A stretch of 60,426 bases of DNA from Mycobacterium sp. 852002-51163_SCH5372311 (GTDB lineage Bacteria; Actinomycetota; Actinomycetes; Mycobacteriales; Mycobacteriaceae): NCBI RefSeq assembly GCF_001667115.1, contig NZ_LZIJ01000182.1:1-60426 (forward strand). The letters run 5' to 3'. This document shows, one piece after another, positions 24,124 through 33,401 of this stretch (position 1 is its first letter; every line of letters begins with the position of its first letter). Position numbers and translations under genes: made by a program. The notes under the pieces were generated by a model. The model was not told the DNA's origin. It worked only from the letters and a program-made list of their open reading frames with translations, and ran no database searches.

Positions 24124-24547
24124 CCAGATCGTCGGGGACGTCGACTTTGTGCTCGAGCAGCGCCTCGAGGGGGACCACTTCGAGGGTGCGTTCGTTGGTG
24201 GACGCCAACACCACTGGTGCGGCGCACCCGTCGTTGTGGGCCCGCAGCCAGTTCAGGGCCGTGACGCACCATCGGTCGCCAGGCAGCAATCCGGGAAAGC
24301 GGTACTCGGGCACCGGCGTCAGCAGGTCATTCCCGATCGAACGCTGGTGTTCCAAAAACTCTGCGGTCACCACGACACAGATCGTGTGCCTGCCAATGTC
24401 CTCGGCGCCGCTGGAACAGCAGCCGTCGCGATAAAAACCGGTGAGCGGGTCGGTACCGCACGGTTCCAGCGGGCCGCCCAGCACGTTGCGATCAACCACT
24501 GGTCCAGTATTGCGCTGCGGGCGCGAACTTTGAAGCAACTTTGCCAT
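24113..24547 (-). CDS. DUF2237 family protein
   Basis: A 144-residue protein with the whole DUF2237 pattern: RNVLGGPLEPCGTDPLTGFY, RDGCCSSGAEDIGRHTICVV, FPGLLPGDRWCVTALNW and a final VVLASTNERTLEVVPLEALLEH. Conserved cysteines (about Cys30, 43, 44, 99) suggest metal or redox chemistry, but the function is unknown. The ATG at 24547 is used. A GTG codon just before DRNVLGG would remove 16 residues and match the family start better. Its 3' end overlaps the convergent aminopeptidase by 11 bases. Confidence 0.85.
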   Translation of the reverse strand: MAKLLQSSRPQRNTGPVVDRNVLGGPLEPCGTDPLTGFYRDGCCSSGAEDIGRHTICVVVTAEFLEHQRSIGNDLLTPVPEYRFPGLLPGDRWCVTALNWLRAHNDGCAAPVVLASTNERTLEVVPLEALLEHKVDVPDDLANL

Positions 24548-24573
24548 CTGTGCCGCGGGGCATCATGTGCTGG

Positions 24574-24700
24574 CGTTGAGTGTGAGCGCACGGCGCTGAG
24601 TGTGCATTCAGGGCTTTGCCGGTGAGCTGACGGCGGACTATCGGCCGAAATCCCGCCCTGCGTTCACTCGCGAAGCCGAGATTTCACACTCGTTCAGCGC
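24574..24700. repeat. 20-bp-period intergenic element, locus 1
   Basis: Three consecutive 20-base units (24574-24593, 24594-24613, 24614-24633) share a core like GAGTGTGAG or GCCGGTGAG at the same register. After a spacer containing GGCGG and CCGCC, similar units appear on the other strand (about 24655-24700, seen as TTCACTCGCGAAGCC and TTTCACACTCG). It fills the gap between the DUF2237 start and the desaturase stop. It is the same family as loci 31667-31807 and 60251-60335. Confidence 0.7.
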
Positions 24701-24720
24701 GTTCGGTTCATTCGCTGCGG

Positions 24721-25893
24721 CTAGGCGGCTTCGGCGTCCGATTCGCTGGGCGTCCCGAAGACGGCACGCGTGACGTTCGTCGGAGAAAGCGCAGTAGTCG
24801 CCTTGCGCGCAAAGTCGTTGGGCAGGGAAAGTCTGAAGACCTTCTTCCACGCCGAGACAACCTGTTTCGCCAACGGACCGCTGGTGTAGCGGAGCCCGTA
24901 GCGCTCGAACAGATCCTGCACCTTCGGCGCTATCTCCTGGTAGCGGTTGCTGGGCAGGTCAGGGTAGAGGTGGTGCTCGATCTGGAACGACAGGTTGCCC
25001 GTCATGAAGTGCATCAGCGGGCTACCGCTGATGTTGGCCGAGCCGAGCATTTGCCGCAGGTACCACTGGCCGCGGGTCTCACCGACGATGGAGGTCGTCT
25101 CGAACGTCTGGACGCCCTCAGGGAAATGCCCGCACATGATGACGGAATGGGTCCACAAGTTGCGCACCAGGTTGGCGGTGAGATTGGCAGTAAAAGTGGT
25201 GAGGGCCGCCGGACCGGACAGCAGCGGGTGCAGCGCATAGTCTTTGCGTACCTGCTTTCCGATCTTGGCGAGCACCTCCTTGAGTTGGCGACGGAACACG
25301 ACCTTGTCGGCCTTACCCTGCAGGTAGTCGTCGATCTCCAGGTCGTAGATGGCGATTCCGTACTGGAAGATGCACGCGTTCGCGAAATTGGTCAGCGGCT
25401 GGATCAGATGAAGCGGGGTCCAGGTCTGATCCTCGTCGACCCGCAGGATGCGGAAGCCGAGGTCTTTGTCCTTGCCCAGCACGTTGGTGTAGGTGTGGTG
25501 CAGTTCGTTGTGCGAGTGTTTCCACATTTCCGACGGCACGGCGATGTCCCACTCCCAAGTGGTGGAGTGGATCTTGGGGTCGCGCATCCAGTCCCATTGA
25601 CCGTGCATGACGTTGTGGCCGAGCTCCATGTTCTCGACGATCTTGGAGACCGACAATCCCGCGGTGCCCAGGACCCACGCGGGCGGGAACAGTGAAAAAA
25701 GCAGCAGCACGCGACTGGTCAATTCGAGCTTGCGGTGACCGTCGATGACTTTGCGGATGTAAGCGGCATCGCGCTCGCCCCGGCTGGCGATCACCTCGGC
25801 CCGGATGGCGTCGAGTTCGACGCCGATGTCCTCTATGTCCTGGTCGCTCAGGTGCGCGGTCGGATCGTCGTGTGTGCGTTGGAAAGCATCCAT
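24721..25893 (-). CDS. desA3: DesA3-type membrane fatty acid (acyl-CoA) desaturase
   Basis: Membrane di-iron desaturase of 390 residues that introduces a delta-9 double bond into stearoyl-CoA in the characterised mycobacterial homologue. The three histidine boxes are HNVMH (93-97), HSHNELHH (about 126-133) and QIEHH (about 313-317). Hydrophobic segments include LELTSRVLLLFSLFPPAWVLGTAG. The ATG at 25893 is supported by AAAGGAG ten bases upstream; the frame further upstream to 26049 overlaps the reductase gene. It lies downstream of the ferredoxin-reductase gene in the order of Rv3230c-Rv3229c, the partners that form the NADPH-driven desaturase. A DesA3-like paralogue rather than the true orthologue is possible. 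Confidence 0.9.
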   Translation of the reverse strand: MDAFQRTHDDPTAHLSDQDIEDIGVELDAIRAEVIASRGERDAAYIRKVIDGHRKLELTSRVLLLFSLFPPAWVLGTAGLSVSKIVENMELGHNVMHGQWDWMRDPKIHSTTWEWDIAVPSEMWKHSHNELHHTYTNVLGKDKDLGFRILRVDEDQTWTPLHLIQPLTNFANACIFQYGIAIYDLEIDDYLQGKADKVVFRRQLKEVLAKIGKQVRKDYALHPLLSGPAALTTFTANLTANLVRNLWTHSVIMCGHFPEGVQTFETTSIVGETRGQWYLRQMLGSANISGSPLMHFMTGNLSFQIEHHLYPDLPSNRYQEIAPKVQDLFERYGLRYTSGPLAKQVVSAWKKVFRLSLPNDFARKATTALSPTNVTRAVFGTPSESDAEAA

Positions 25894-25915
25894 TTTGAGT
25901 TGTCTCCTTTGGGAT

Positions 25916-27019
25916 TTAAAGATCGATGTGGCAGTCGCTGGCGGCTGCGGAGATGCAGGTCTGGATCTGGATGCCGTCGCCCTCGGCGGCGGTGATGACG
26001 TCGCCGGTGCGCAGGTCACGAACGCTGCCCTGGCGCAACGGCGCAACACAACCGAAGCAAATACCCATCCGGCAACCCGAGGGCATCAACACTCCGGCGG
26101 TTTCGCCGGCATCGAGCAGGGTTTCCGAATTTGCGGCGTCGACGACGGTGCCGGTCTTCGTGAAGGTAACGGTTCCGCCGTCGCCGGTCACCTGCACGGA
26201 CGGACGGAATCGCTCGGTGTGCAGGTGGTCGGCGAGGCCGTCAGCCGCCCAGCGGCGCTCGACGGCGTCGAGTAGCCCAACCGGCCCACATGCCCAGGTC
26301 TGGCGGTCGGCGATGTCGTCGACGATGTCGTCCAGTCGCGCCACGTCGAGCATTCCGTCGAAGTCGGTGTGGCGCTCCACCAACCGGATTCGGCCCTGGC
26401 GCGCCAATAGACGCAACTCGTCACCGAAGATCACGTCGGCGGCCGTCGGCGCGGAATGCACGACGACGATATCGATGTCTATGTCGGTGTCGAGGTCGGC
26501 CAGGTTGCGCAGCATGCCCATCACCGGAGTGATGCCACTGCCGGCCGTGATAAACAGGATCTTCACCGGTGGTTGCGCTCCGAGGGTGAACTCGCCCGTG
26601 GCCTGGTCGAGATGGAGCAGGGTTCCGGCGGTGGCCTTTCGGACGAGGTAATTGCTGACGACGCCGTCCGGAATTGCCTTCACGGTGATTGCGATGCAGC
26701 CGTCACGTCGGCCGGTTTCCGAGGTCAGCGAGTAGGCCCGCCACTGGCGGACGCCGTCGACGTCGACGCCGACTCGGACGTACTGGCCCGGGACATGGGC
26801 GCGCCAGCCGCGACCGGCCTTGATCACCACGGTGACCGCGTCGCGGGTTTCGGCGTTGACTGCGACGATGCGCCCGCGCAAAGCAGTGCCCGAGCGCAGC
26901 GGGTCGATGACGTCGAGATAGTCGGACGGCACCAGAGGCGTGGTGAGCCGTTCGGCGAACTCCATGACACGGTCTCGCAGCGCACCGACGATCGTCGGAC
27001 GGGCCGCTGTCGTCGTCAT
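25916..27019 (-). CDS. Ferredoxin reductase, desaturase electron donor
   Basis: A 367-residue flavoprotein fused to a plant-type 2Fe-2S ferredoxin. FAD-binding block: PGQYVRVGVDVDGVRQWRAYSLTS. NADPH-binding block: ILFITAGSGITPVMGMLRNL and WACGPVGLLDAV. At the C-terminus the cluster ligands are in PSGCRMGICFGC and the distant Cys in IQTCISAAAS. This is the Rv3230c type, which passes electrons from NADPH to DesA3. It reads into the desaturase after 22 bases, so the two are one operon. It is divergent from a PucR-type regulator, with an 84-base gap between the two starts. Confidence 0.92.
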   Translation of the reverse strand: MTTTAARPTIVGALRDRVMEFAERLTTPLVPSDYLDVIDPLRSGTALRGRIVAVNAETRDAVTVVIKAGRGWRAHVPGQYVRVGVDVDGVRQWRAYSLTSETGRRDGCIAITVKAIPDGVVSNYLVRKATAGTLLHLDQATGEFTLGAQPPVKILFITAGSGITPVMGMLRNLADLDTDIDIDIVVVHSAPTAADVIFGDELRLLARQGRIRLVERHTDFDGMLDVARLDDIVDDIADRQTWACGPVGLLDAVERRWAADGLADHLHTERFRPSVQVTGDGGTVTFTKTGTVVDAANSETLLDAGETAGVLMPSGCRMGICFGCVAPLRQGSVRDLRTGDVITAAEGDGIQIQTCISAAASDCHIDL

Positions 27020-27020
27020 C

Positions 27021-27086
27021 CCTCAATTTTGGCTAGGTTTCGATATAAACTCTTGCGCATAGGGCGTGAAAGCCGGTCCTCAATTT
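27021..27086. promoter_or_regulatory. Direct repeat in the desaturase/PucR divergent region
   Basis: CCTCAATTT occurs at 27021-27029 and at 27078-27086 inside the 84-base gap between the divergent reductase (start 27019) and PucR regulator (start 27104). One copy touches each gene's start region. They may be sites for the PucR protein, but no binding motif is known to me, so this is tentative. AGGAG at 27093-27097 is the ribosome-binding site of the regulator. Confidence 0.35.
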
Positions 27087-27103
27087 GTTCGCAGGAGACA
27101 GTT

Positions 27104-28309
27104 ATGTCGGAGCCGGCGCTGCGCTTCACCGGCCTGGACCTGGGTGAGGAAGTCGTCGCCGCGTTGCGGGCCGTGCTACCGCAGATGGCCGAGCGCGTAA
27201 TCACCGCGGTGACGGTCGAGGTGCCCAGCTACGCCGACGCGTTCAGTGGACGAATGGGCCGGATCATCGAGGACGCCGTGCGGATGGCGCTCGGCGCCTT
27301 TCTGCACCTTGCGCTCGGCCGGCACGGTTCGGATCCTGCCCCGACGTTGACGCCGGCCCTGGATGGGGCCTATGAACTGGGGCGCGGCGAGGCCCGCCAG
27401 GGCCGGCCCATGGACGCCCTGCTGTCGGCGTACCGAGTCGGAGCACGAGTCGCGTGGCGGGAACTTTCCGAGACGGCGGTCGCGGCCAAAATGCCCGCCG
27501 AGACGGTAGCCCGGTTCGCCGAGATGGTGTTCGCCTTCATCGACGAACTGTCAGCGTCCAGCCTGGCGGGACACGCGGACGAACTGGCCACCACCGGGCT
27601 GGTGCGGCAACGCTACTTGGAGCGACTGGCCAGACAGCTGCTCATCGGCGAACCGGCGGAAATGCTGCAGTTCAGTGCGGATCGGGCCGATTGGCGGCCG
27701 CCGGAAACCCTGACCGCCGTACTGCTCACCGATGCTCAAACCCGCGGACTAGCAGCACGTTTCAGCCGATCGACGCTGCTGCTCACCGAGGATCTGCCCG
27801 GTATCGAGCCCTCAGAGTCCGTGGCGGTGCTGTTGGTTCCCGACGTGGACGACCGGGACCGCGGGCAACTGCGGTCCGCGTTGCAGGACCGCGGCGCGGT
27901 GCTGGGGCCCGCGCGCCCGTGGATGCGGGTCGAGTCGTCGTATCGGCGGGCGTTGCGGGCGCGTGAGTTGCGGATCGGCGACGACGCCGAGGTGGTCGAC
28001 ACCGACGAGCACCTCGTCGAGTTGGTGCTGACCGCCGACCGCGAAGCGGCCGAAGATCTGCGCCGGCAGGTCTTGGCGCCGCTCGCTGGGCTGCGGCCCA
28101 CCACCGCAGAGCGGCTGGCCGAGACGCTGAGATCCTGGCTTCTGCACCGGGGCCAGCGCGACGCCGTCGCCGCCGACCTCTACGTGCATGCGCAAACGGT
28201 GCGCTATCGCATGGGTCAGCTGCGCGAACTCTACGGCGACCGCCTCAACGACCCGCAGACAATCCTCGGACTCACCGTGGCGCTGGGGATCCGGTCCGTT
28301 GCCCGGTGA
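27104..28309 (+). CDS. PucR-type transcriptional regulator
   Basis: A 401-residue CdaR/PucR-like regulator. The N-terminal part (about 1-170) is a helical sensor region (VIDELSAS, YRVGARVAWRELSETAV), the middle resembles the GGDEF-like domain of this family, and the C-terminal PucR helix-turn-helix is clear (AVAADLYVHAQTVRYRMGQL, then RELYGDRLNDPQTILGLTVA). The ATG at 27104 has AGGAG six bases upstream. The open frame extends back to 26456 but there overlaps the reductase gene. Being divergent from the reductase-desaturase pair, it is the likely local regulator of fatty acid desaturation (inference). Confidence 0.9.
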   Translation: MSEPALRFTGLDLGEEVVAALRAVLPQMAERVITAVTVEVPSYADAFSGRMGRIIEDAVRMALGAFLHLALGRHGSDPAPTLTPALDGAYELGRGEARQGRPMDALLSAYRVGARVAWRELSETAVAAKMPAETVARFAEMVFAFIDELSASSLAGHADELATTGLVRQRYLERLARQLLIGEPAEMLQFSADRADWRPPETLTAVLLTDAQTRGLAARFSRSTLLLTEDLPGIEPSESVAVLLVPDVDDRDRGQLRSALQDRGAVLGPARPWMRVESSYRRALRARELRIGDDAEVVDTDEHLVELVLTADREAAEDLRRQVLAPLAGLRPTTAERLAETLRSWLLHRGQRDAVAADLYVHAQTVRYRMGQLRELYGDRLNDPQTILGLTVALGIRSVAR

Positions 28310-28398
28310 TGCTGACGCGATAACGCACACGTCGCCTATCTCGACCCCTATCCTGGATAGACCCTGGATTCCCCGGGGCCGGTAACGGCGGAGATCGG

Positions 28399-31300
28399 AT
28401 GACGGCCGTGGCGGCGTGCCCTACCTGTGGCACCCAGACTCTGCGCGAAGCACGGTTCTGTCACGCATGCGGTTGCGCCCTCGCCCAACATGAATCCAGC
28501 GCCGAGTACAAGCAGGTCACCGTGCTGTTCGCCGACGTCGTCCGCTCGATGGACATCGCAACCGCGGTGGGTGCCGAGCGGCTGCGCGAGATCATGGCGG
28601 AACTGGTGGGCCGTGCGGCACTGGTGGTGCAGCATTTCGGCGGCACAGTGGACAAGTTCACCGGCGACGGCATCATGGCAGTATTCGGTGCGCCTGTGGC
28701 CTTGGAGGATCACGCGGTCCGCGCGTGCCTGGCGGCGCTGGGCGTGCAGGACGAAGCCGGGCGGCTTGGCATTGACATCCACGCGCGCGACGGGATCGAG
28801 CTGTTACTGCGAGTGGGATTGAATTCCGGTCAGGTCATCGCGGGTGAGACAGGTCCGTTCGGCTACACCGCCGTCGGCGATCAGGTCGGCATGGCCCAGC
28901 GGATGGAATCGGTCGCCCCACCGGGCGGAGTGATGCTCAGCGAATCCACCGCGCGCCTGGTCGAATCGGCCGCTGTGCTGGGCGATCGTCAGTTGGTGCG
29001 TATCAAGGGCAGCGCGGAGGCGGTTCCTACATATCCGCTGAAAGCAGTTGCGGCACAAGCGGACCGAACACGCCGGTCCGAGACGGCGTTGGTGGGACGG
29101 CAATGGGAACTCAACGCTGTTGCCGCCGTTTTGGATCGCGCGGCAACGGGCCAGGGCTGCATTGTGGGCGTGGCGGGACCGGCCGGAATCGGCAAGAGCC
29201 GGCTCGTTATTGAAGCCGCGGCGCTGGCCCGCCGACGCGGAGTCGAGGTACTTGGCACCTTCTGTGAATCCCACACCAGTGACGTACCGTTTCACGTGGT
29301 GGCACGACTGCTGCGGGAAGCCAGCCGGATCACCGACCTCAACGATGCGGCGGCGCGCGGTCAGGTGGCGGGTCAGTTCGCCGATGCCGGCGACGAAGAT
29401 CTCCTGTTGCTGTACGACCTGATGGGCATTCGCGATCCGACCGTGACGATGCCGAACATCGACCCCGATGCACGCCGGCGCCGGCTGACCGCATTGATCA
29501 ATTCAATGTCGTTGGCCAGCACCACGCCGGCGCTTTACGTCGTCGAAGACGTGCACTGGATAGACAGTGTCAGCGAATCGATGTTCGCCGACCTGATGAC
29601 CGTCATCCCGCACACGCATTCGGTGGTGCTGCTCACCTACCGTCCTGATTACCGCGGTGCGTTGGCCAACCTTGCTGGTGCACAAACGATCTCGCTGGCT
29701 CCACTGACCGAGTCGGAAACCACCGCACTGCTGGGTGAGCTTTTGGGCACCGACCCGTCGGTGGCTGCGATCAACGGACTCATCTCCGGGCGCGCGTCGG
29801 GTAATCCGTTCTTCGCCCAGGAGATGGTGCGCGAACTCGCCGAGCGTGGCGTGCTCGAAGGCAAGCGCGGACGATACGTGTGTCGCACCGATGTGGCCGA
29901 CGTCAGCGTCCCCGCCACATTGCAGGCCGCCATTGCCGCGCGCATCGATCGCCTCGGGGCCGCGCCCAAGCAGACGATCAACGCCGCAGCTGTGATCGGA
30001 TCGCGGTTTACCGTCGACCTACTCACAGCGTTAGGCGTCGAACCCGCGTTGCATGAACTGATCGGGGCGGAGCTGATCGACCAGGTTCGGTTCACGCCCT
30101 ACCCCGAGTACGCATTTCGGCACCCGGTGATTCGCGCTGTAGCCTACGAATCGCAGCTGAAATCCGCTCGGGCCCAACTGCATCGACGGTTGGCGGAGGC
30201 GATCGAGTCTCGTGACCCCGCTTCGGCTGAGGAGAACGCATCCCTGATCGCCGAGCACCTGGAGGCGGCGGGTGATCTGCAAGCTGCCTACGAATGGCAC
30301 ATGCGCTCCGGCGCGTGGTCGTCATATCGGGATATTGATGCCGCACGGCTGAGTTGGCGACGCGCCCTCCGGGTCGCCGACTCACTGCCCGCTGATTTGG
30401 AGGGCACGCTGGTAATACGCATAGCACCGCGCACCATGCTATGTGGCACTACGTGGCGAGGAACGCCGGAACCCGCTGCCGAATTGTTCGAGCAGCTGCG
30501 CGAATTGTGTGCGGAGGCCGGCGACAAGGTTTCGTTGGCCATCGCGATGACCGGCATGGTGTCGGAGCATTGGCGAAACGCACGCATGCAGATGGCCCAG
30601 GAGGTCGCCTGCGAACAGATAGCTCTTGTCGAATCTCTCGGGAATCCGGCATTGGCGGCGTCCGCGGTCATGTCGATCGCGGTCAGGTCCCATGCCGGTG
30701 CTACCGGTGAACTGCTGCGCTGGTGCGAGCTCATCATCGATTGGGCCAGTGGCGACGCGTCGCAGGACAACGTGGTCGCCGGTTCACCGCTCGCCCTGGC
30801 ATTGGCATTTCGCGGTTTTGCGCGCTGGTGGCATGGCCGGACGGGCTGGCGTGAAGACCTCCAAGTCTCCCAAGCGATGGCGCGGTCCGCAGACCCCGCG
30901 ACACTGGGCTTGGTAACCGCTTGGAACTACGGTCTTCCCAGCATCGGAGGCGTGTCTGCGATTGACAACGCTGCGCTGAACGAGTTGGAGAACGCATTGC
31001 AAGTCGCCGAGGCTTGCGGCAACAACTACGCCGCCGGCAGCATCAAGTACACGTTGGGCCCCGTGCTGTGGTTGCGCGGGGGTGCAACCGATCGCCAGCG
31101 GGGACGCGAGCTACTGGCACGCGCACGCGACATGTCTTTGACGGATCAGTTCCCGCGATCCGAGTTGGCGCTGATCGATCTGTTTCAGGGATACGATAGG
31201 GCTCTCGAAGGCGACTATGACAACGCCTTACCTCGGATGCGAAAGTCGATCGACGAACTCTCGAATCGGCACCAGTTCGTCTACCAGGTCGGGGCACTCC

Positions 31301-31554
31301 CGCTTCTAGTGCAGACTCTGCTACGCCGCGGCTTCCCAGGCGATCTCGCTGAGGCGGAAGCTTTGGTCCAGCGCTTGGCCGCGATACCGGGTGCCGAGTG
31401 GGTCGCTCGCGACATCATGGTGCTGCGGCTGCGCACACTGCTGGCCCATGCCCGCAGCGAAGACGGCTACCGGGAGCTTCGGGATCGCTACCGCGCGCTG
31501 GCCGCCTCGCTGGGTTTCGATGGCCACATGCAGTGGGCTTCAGAACTGCCGTAG
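28399..31554 (+). CDS. Adenylate cyclase-like / AAA ATPase signalling protein
   Basis: A 1051-residue multidomain regulator. A zinc ribbon (Cys7, 10, 21, 24) is followed by a class III cyclase domain (about 35-215) and an ATPase domain with Walker A GPAGIGKSR (about 258-266) and YVVEDVHWID as Walker B. A long helical, TPR-like region follows to the end. Cyclase residues: metal Asp in FADVV and in TGDGIMAVFG, purine Lys in VDKFTGDG. At the transition-state position the usual VNxAxR reads VGMAQR, so Asn is replaced by Gly and activity may be low. There is no LuxR helix-turn-helix. Paralogues of this type (Rv1358, Rv0386 group) are common in mycobacteria. Its signal and target are unknown. Confidence 0.88.
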   Translation: MTAVAACPTCGTQTLREARFCHACGCALAQHESSAEYKQVTVLFADVVRSMDIATAVGAERLREIMAELVGRAALVVQHFGGTVDKFTGDGIMAVFGAPVALEDHAVRACLAALGVQDEAGRLGIDIHARDGIELLLRVGLNSGQVIAGETGPFGYTAVGDQVGMAQRMESVAPPGGVMLSESTARLVESAAVLGDRQLVRIKGSAEAVPTYPLKAVAAQADRTRRSETALVGRQWELNAVAAVLDRAATGQGCIVGVAGPAGIGKSRLVIEAAALARRRGVEVLGTFCESHTSDVPFHVVARLLREASRITDLNDAAARGQVAGQFADAGDEDLLLLYDLMGIRDPTVTMPNIDPDARRRRLTALINSMSLASTTPALYVVEDVHWIDSVSESMFADLMTVIPHTHSVVLLTYRPDYRGALANLAGAQTISLAPLTESETTALLGELLGTDPSVAAINGLISGRASGNPFFAQEMVRELAERGVLEGKRGRYVCRTDVADVSVPATLQAAIAARIDRLGAAPKQTINAAAVIGSRFTVDLLTALGVEPALHELIGAELIDQVRFTPYPEYAFRHPVIRAVAYESQLKSARAQLHRRLAEAIESRDPASAEENASLIAEHLEAAGDLQAAYEWHMRSGAWSSYRDIDAARLSWRRALRVADSLPADLEGTLVIRIAPRTMLCGTTWRGTPEPAAELFEQLRELCAEAGDKVSLAIAMTGMVSEHWRNARMQMAQEVACEQIALVESLGNPALAASAVMSIAVRSHAGATGELLRWCELIIDWASGDASQDNVVAGSPLALALAFRGFARWWHGRTGWREDLQVSQAMARSADPATLGLVTAWNYGLPSIGGVSAIDNAALNELENALQVAEACGNNYAAGSIKYTLGPVLWLRGGATDRQRGRELLARARDMSLTDQFPRSELALIDLFQGYDRALEGDYDNALPRMRKSIDELSNRHQFVYQVGALPLLVQTLLRRGFPGDLAEAEALVQRLAAIPGAEWVARDIMVLRLRTLLAHARSEDGYRELRDRYRALAASLGFDGHMQWASELP

Positions 31555-31666
31555 GTGGATGCCTCGCCGGGCGTTGATCGCAATTCCGGCATGTCACAAG
31601 AAACTTGGCTTGTGGCCCTCTTTGTCCGGCTCGCAGCGACGATTGTTGTGCGCCTGGCGCTGCGCG

Positions 31667-31807
31667 TTCAGTGTGAATTGACGGCTTTCAGTGTGAACTT
31701 ACGGCTTTCATTGTGAGCGTGGGGCTTTCGGTGTGAGCTGACGGCGGCGAACGGCGCGGATTTCCGCCCAGGCTTCACCCGCAAAGCCCAGGCTTCACCC
31801 GCAAAGC
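31667..31807. repeat. 20-bp-period intergenic element, locus 2
   Basis: Four 20-base units in a row (31667-31686, 31687-31706, 31707-31726, 31727-31746), consensus TTCAGTGTGAACTGACGGCT. A 21-base spacer follows, then two identical 20-base units on the other strand, CCAGGCTTCACCCGCAAAGC (31768-31787 and 31788-31807). Read on the minus strand the last two match the units at 60251-60335. The 398-base gap 31555-31952 between two convergent genes holds this element. I see no gene in the rest of it. Confidence 0.85.
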
Positions 31808-31952
31808 CGCAAACGAAAATCCCGCCGTCGCTTACCGCGACATCGGGAATTTGGCCGACAATTGTTGCACGCCAGGCTAATTTGTCGCTCCGAGGTGGGC
31901 AAATAGACACATGTGTGCCCCCCTGGTAAGTCGCCGGGCCAGGGCCGCCCCG

Positions 31953-32924
31953 TCAATTCAGCGCCGGCAACACGACGTCGGCCAAGAGTTGCACCGAATT
32001 CCAGGCTTCGTCGACCGGCATGCCACCGACCAACGGGTGCAACACAATTGGCCCATAACTTACTGTTCCACGGACTTCGGCGATGAGTTGCTCGGGCGTC
32101 AGGAAGCGATATCGTCCTGACGCCTGCACCTCCTCCAGCGTCTGCACCCCGGGCAGATGCATCAAAGACCGCTCCTCGCTTGACCATCCGCCATAGGTGA
32201 CCGCCTCCCAGAGAATGTGCTCGCCGAGTTCTGCCCATGCCCGGTCCGGGTCTTCGTGCAGGAAGATCATCCCGCGGTTGGTCGCGGCCGGCATGATGAC
32301 GAGCGGCTTGACGCCTGCCTCGGCACACAGCTCGCGATAGTAGGCCGCGATATCCGGCAGATAGTCGGCCAGGCTGAGCGGCAACCCGAACCGCGCGGCC
32401 CGCCGCGCCGTGACCCGCGCGCCGCCGCCCACGAACAGCGGCGGATGCGGCCGCGTCCAGGTACCTGTGCACACTCCCGCGTCAGCGTCACTACCGCTCC
32501 ACACCGACAGCATCCGCGCAACGAGGCCGTCCATCAGCTTGCCGCGCTGGCCGAAATCCACCCCAATTGAGTCGTATTCGACCGTCCGGTATCCCAAGCC
32601 GACCGTGGTAAGCAATCTGCCGCGGCTCATGTTGTCGACGAGCGCGATGTCTTCGGCCAGCCGGACAGGATTCCACAACGGCCCCAGCGCACAGTCGACA
32701 CTGGCAACCATCGTCGAGGTGCGGGCCAGGAACATCGCCGCGGCCATGATCGGATTGCAGCTCCATCCGTGTCCGGTGACGTGATGCTCGTCGACGCTTA
32801 TCGAGGTGATCCCCCGCGACTCGCCCCACTGCGCCAGTTCGAGTGCGGCGTTGATCAACTCGCTCTGCTTACGCGGTTTGCCCTGCGGCGAACCGAAATT
32901 GAAGCGCAGGACGGTTATCGGCAT
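31953..32924 (-). CDS. Luciferase-like (probably F420-dependent) oxidoreductase
   Basis: A 323-residue LLM-class TIM-barrel oxidoreductase. Blocks include ALELAQWGESRGITSISVDE, then HHVTG, NPIMAAAMFLARTSTMVASV, PVRLAEDIALVDNMSRGRLL, TTVGLGYRTVEYDSIGVDF and PPLFVGGGARVTARRAARFG. These are typical of mycobacterial F420-linked members, although FMN use cannot be excluded. It is the last gene of a four-gene operon (sulfotransferase, metallo-hydrolase, VOC protein, this), six bases after the VOC gene. Substrate unknown. Confidence 0.87.
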   Translation of the reverse strand: MPITVLRFNFGSPQGKPRKQSELINAALELAQWGESRGITSISVDEHHVTGHGWSCNPIMAAAMFLARTSTMVASVDCALGPLWNPVRLAEDIALVDNMSRGRLLTTVGLGYRTVEYDSIGVDFGQRGKLMDGLVARMLSVWSGSDADAGVCTGTWTRPHPPLFVGGGARVTARRAARFGLPLSLADYLPDIAAYYRELCAEAGVKPLVIMPAATNRGMIFLHEDPDRAWAELGEHILWEAVTYGGWSSEERSLMHLPGVQTLEEVQASGRYRFLTPEQLIAEVRGTVSYGPIVLHPLVGGMPVDEAWNSVQLLADVVLPALN

Positions 32925-32930
32925 GTCCGG

Positions 32931-33401
32931 CTACCGCCCGGGGGTCTGTGATTGCAGGAAGGCGGGCCAATCGGGAAACAGCGCGCGGTCGACGATCTCG
33001 ATGCGCGTCCCGAATTCATCAACGTAGTAAGCGAATAGCGCCAGCTCGGCTTCCGACACGGCTGCGGTCGCTTCGAAGGTGAAGCCGCTATTTTCCAGCG
33101 CCGTCGCGGCGTCGGCCAGGTTATCGGTGAAGTAGCCGAGGTGATGGACCGCGTTGCCCGGTGCGGCTATCCACGGACTTCCGGGAACCTCTTGGATGAG
33201 TTCGATGTGCGGGTTGTCGATGGAATAGACGATGGTCGAAGTGAATTCGTGTGTCCCGGCTGCCGCGGTGCGAAACGGAAGCGTGTAGGACAGTGGGGTG
33301 ATCCACCGGTATCCGGCCAGCGCGGTGAAGCGGGTCATGGCGGCCTCGAGGTCGGGCACCACGATGCCGGTGTGGTAGAGATCTTCGGGTCGCAGTGTCA
33401 T
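32931..33401 (-). CDS. VOC-family (glyoxalase/dioxygenase fold) protein
   Basis: A 156-residue vicinal oxygen chelate protein. The paired beta-alpha-beta-beta-beta modules are visible: LYHTGIVVPDLEAAMTRFTA at the start, then HIELIQEVPGSPW, AVHHLGYFTDNLADAATALE and YVDEFGTRIEIVD. Metal-ligand positions are plausible at His10, the Glu of HIELIQ, the His of VHHLGY and the Glu of RIEIVD. Its ATG overlaps the stop of the metallo-hydrolase (ATGA), so translation is coupled. The reaction (isomerase, dioxygenase or binding) cannot be told from the sequence. Confidence 0.86.
   Translation of the reverse strand: MTLRPEDLYHTGIVVPDLEAAMTRFTALAGYRWITPLSYTLPFRTAAAGTHEFTSTIVYSIDNPHIELIQEVPGSPWIAAPGNAVHHLGYFTDNLADAATALENSGFTFEATAAVSEAELALFAYYVDEFGTRIEIVDRALFPDWPAFLQSQTPGR

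Noticed and set aside
31667..31807. CRISPR array
   Set aside because: Units are 20 bases and contiguous with no variable spacers, they occur on both strands, and no cas gene is nearby.
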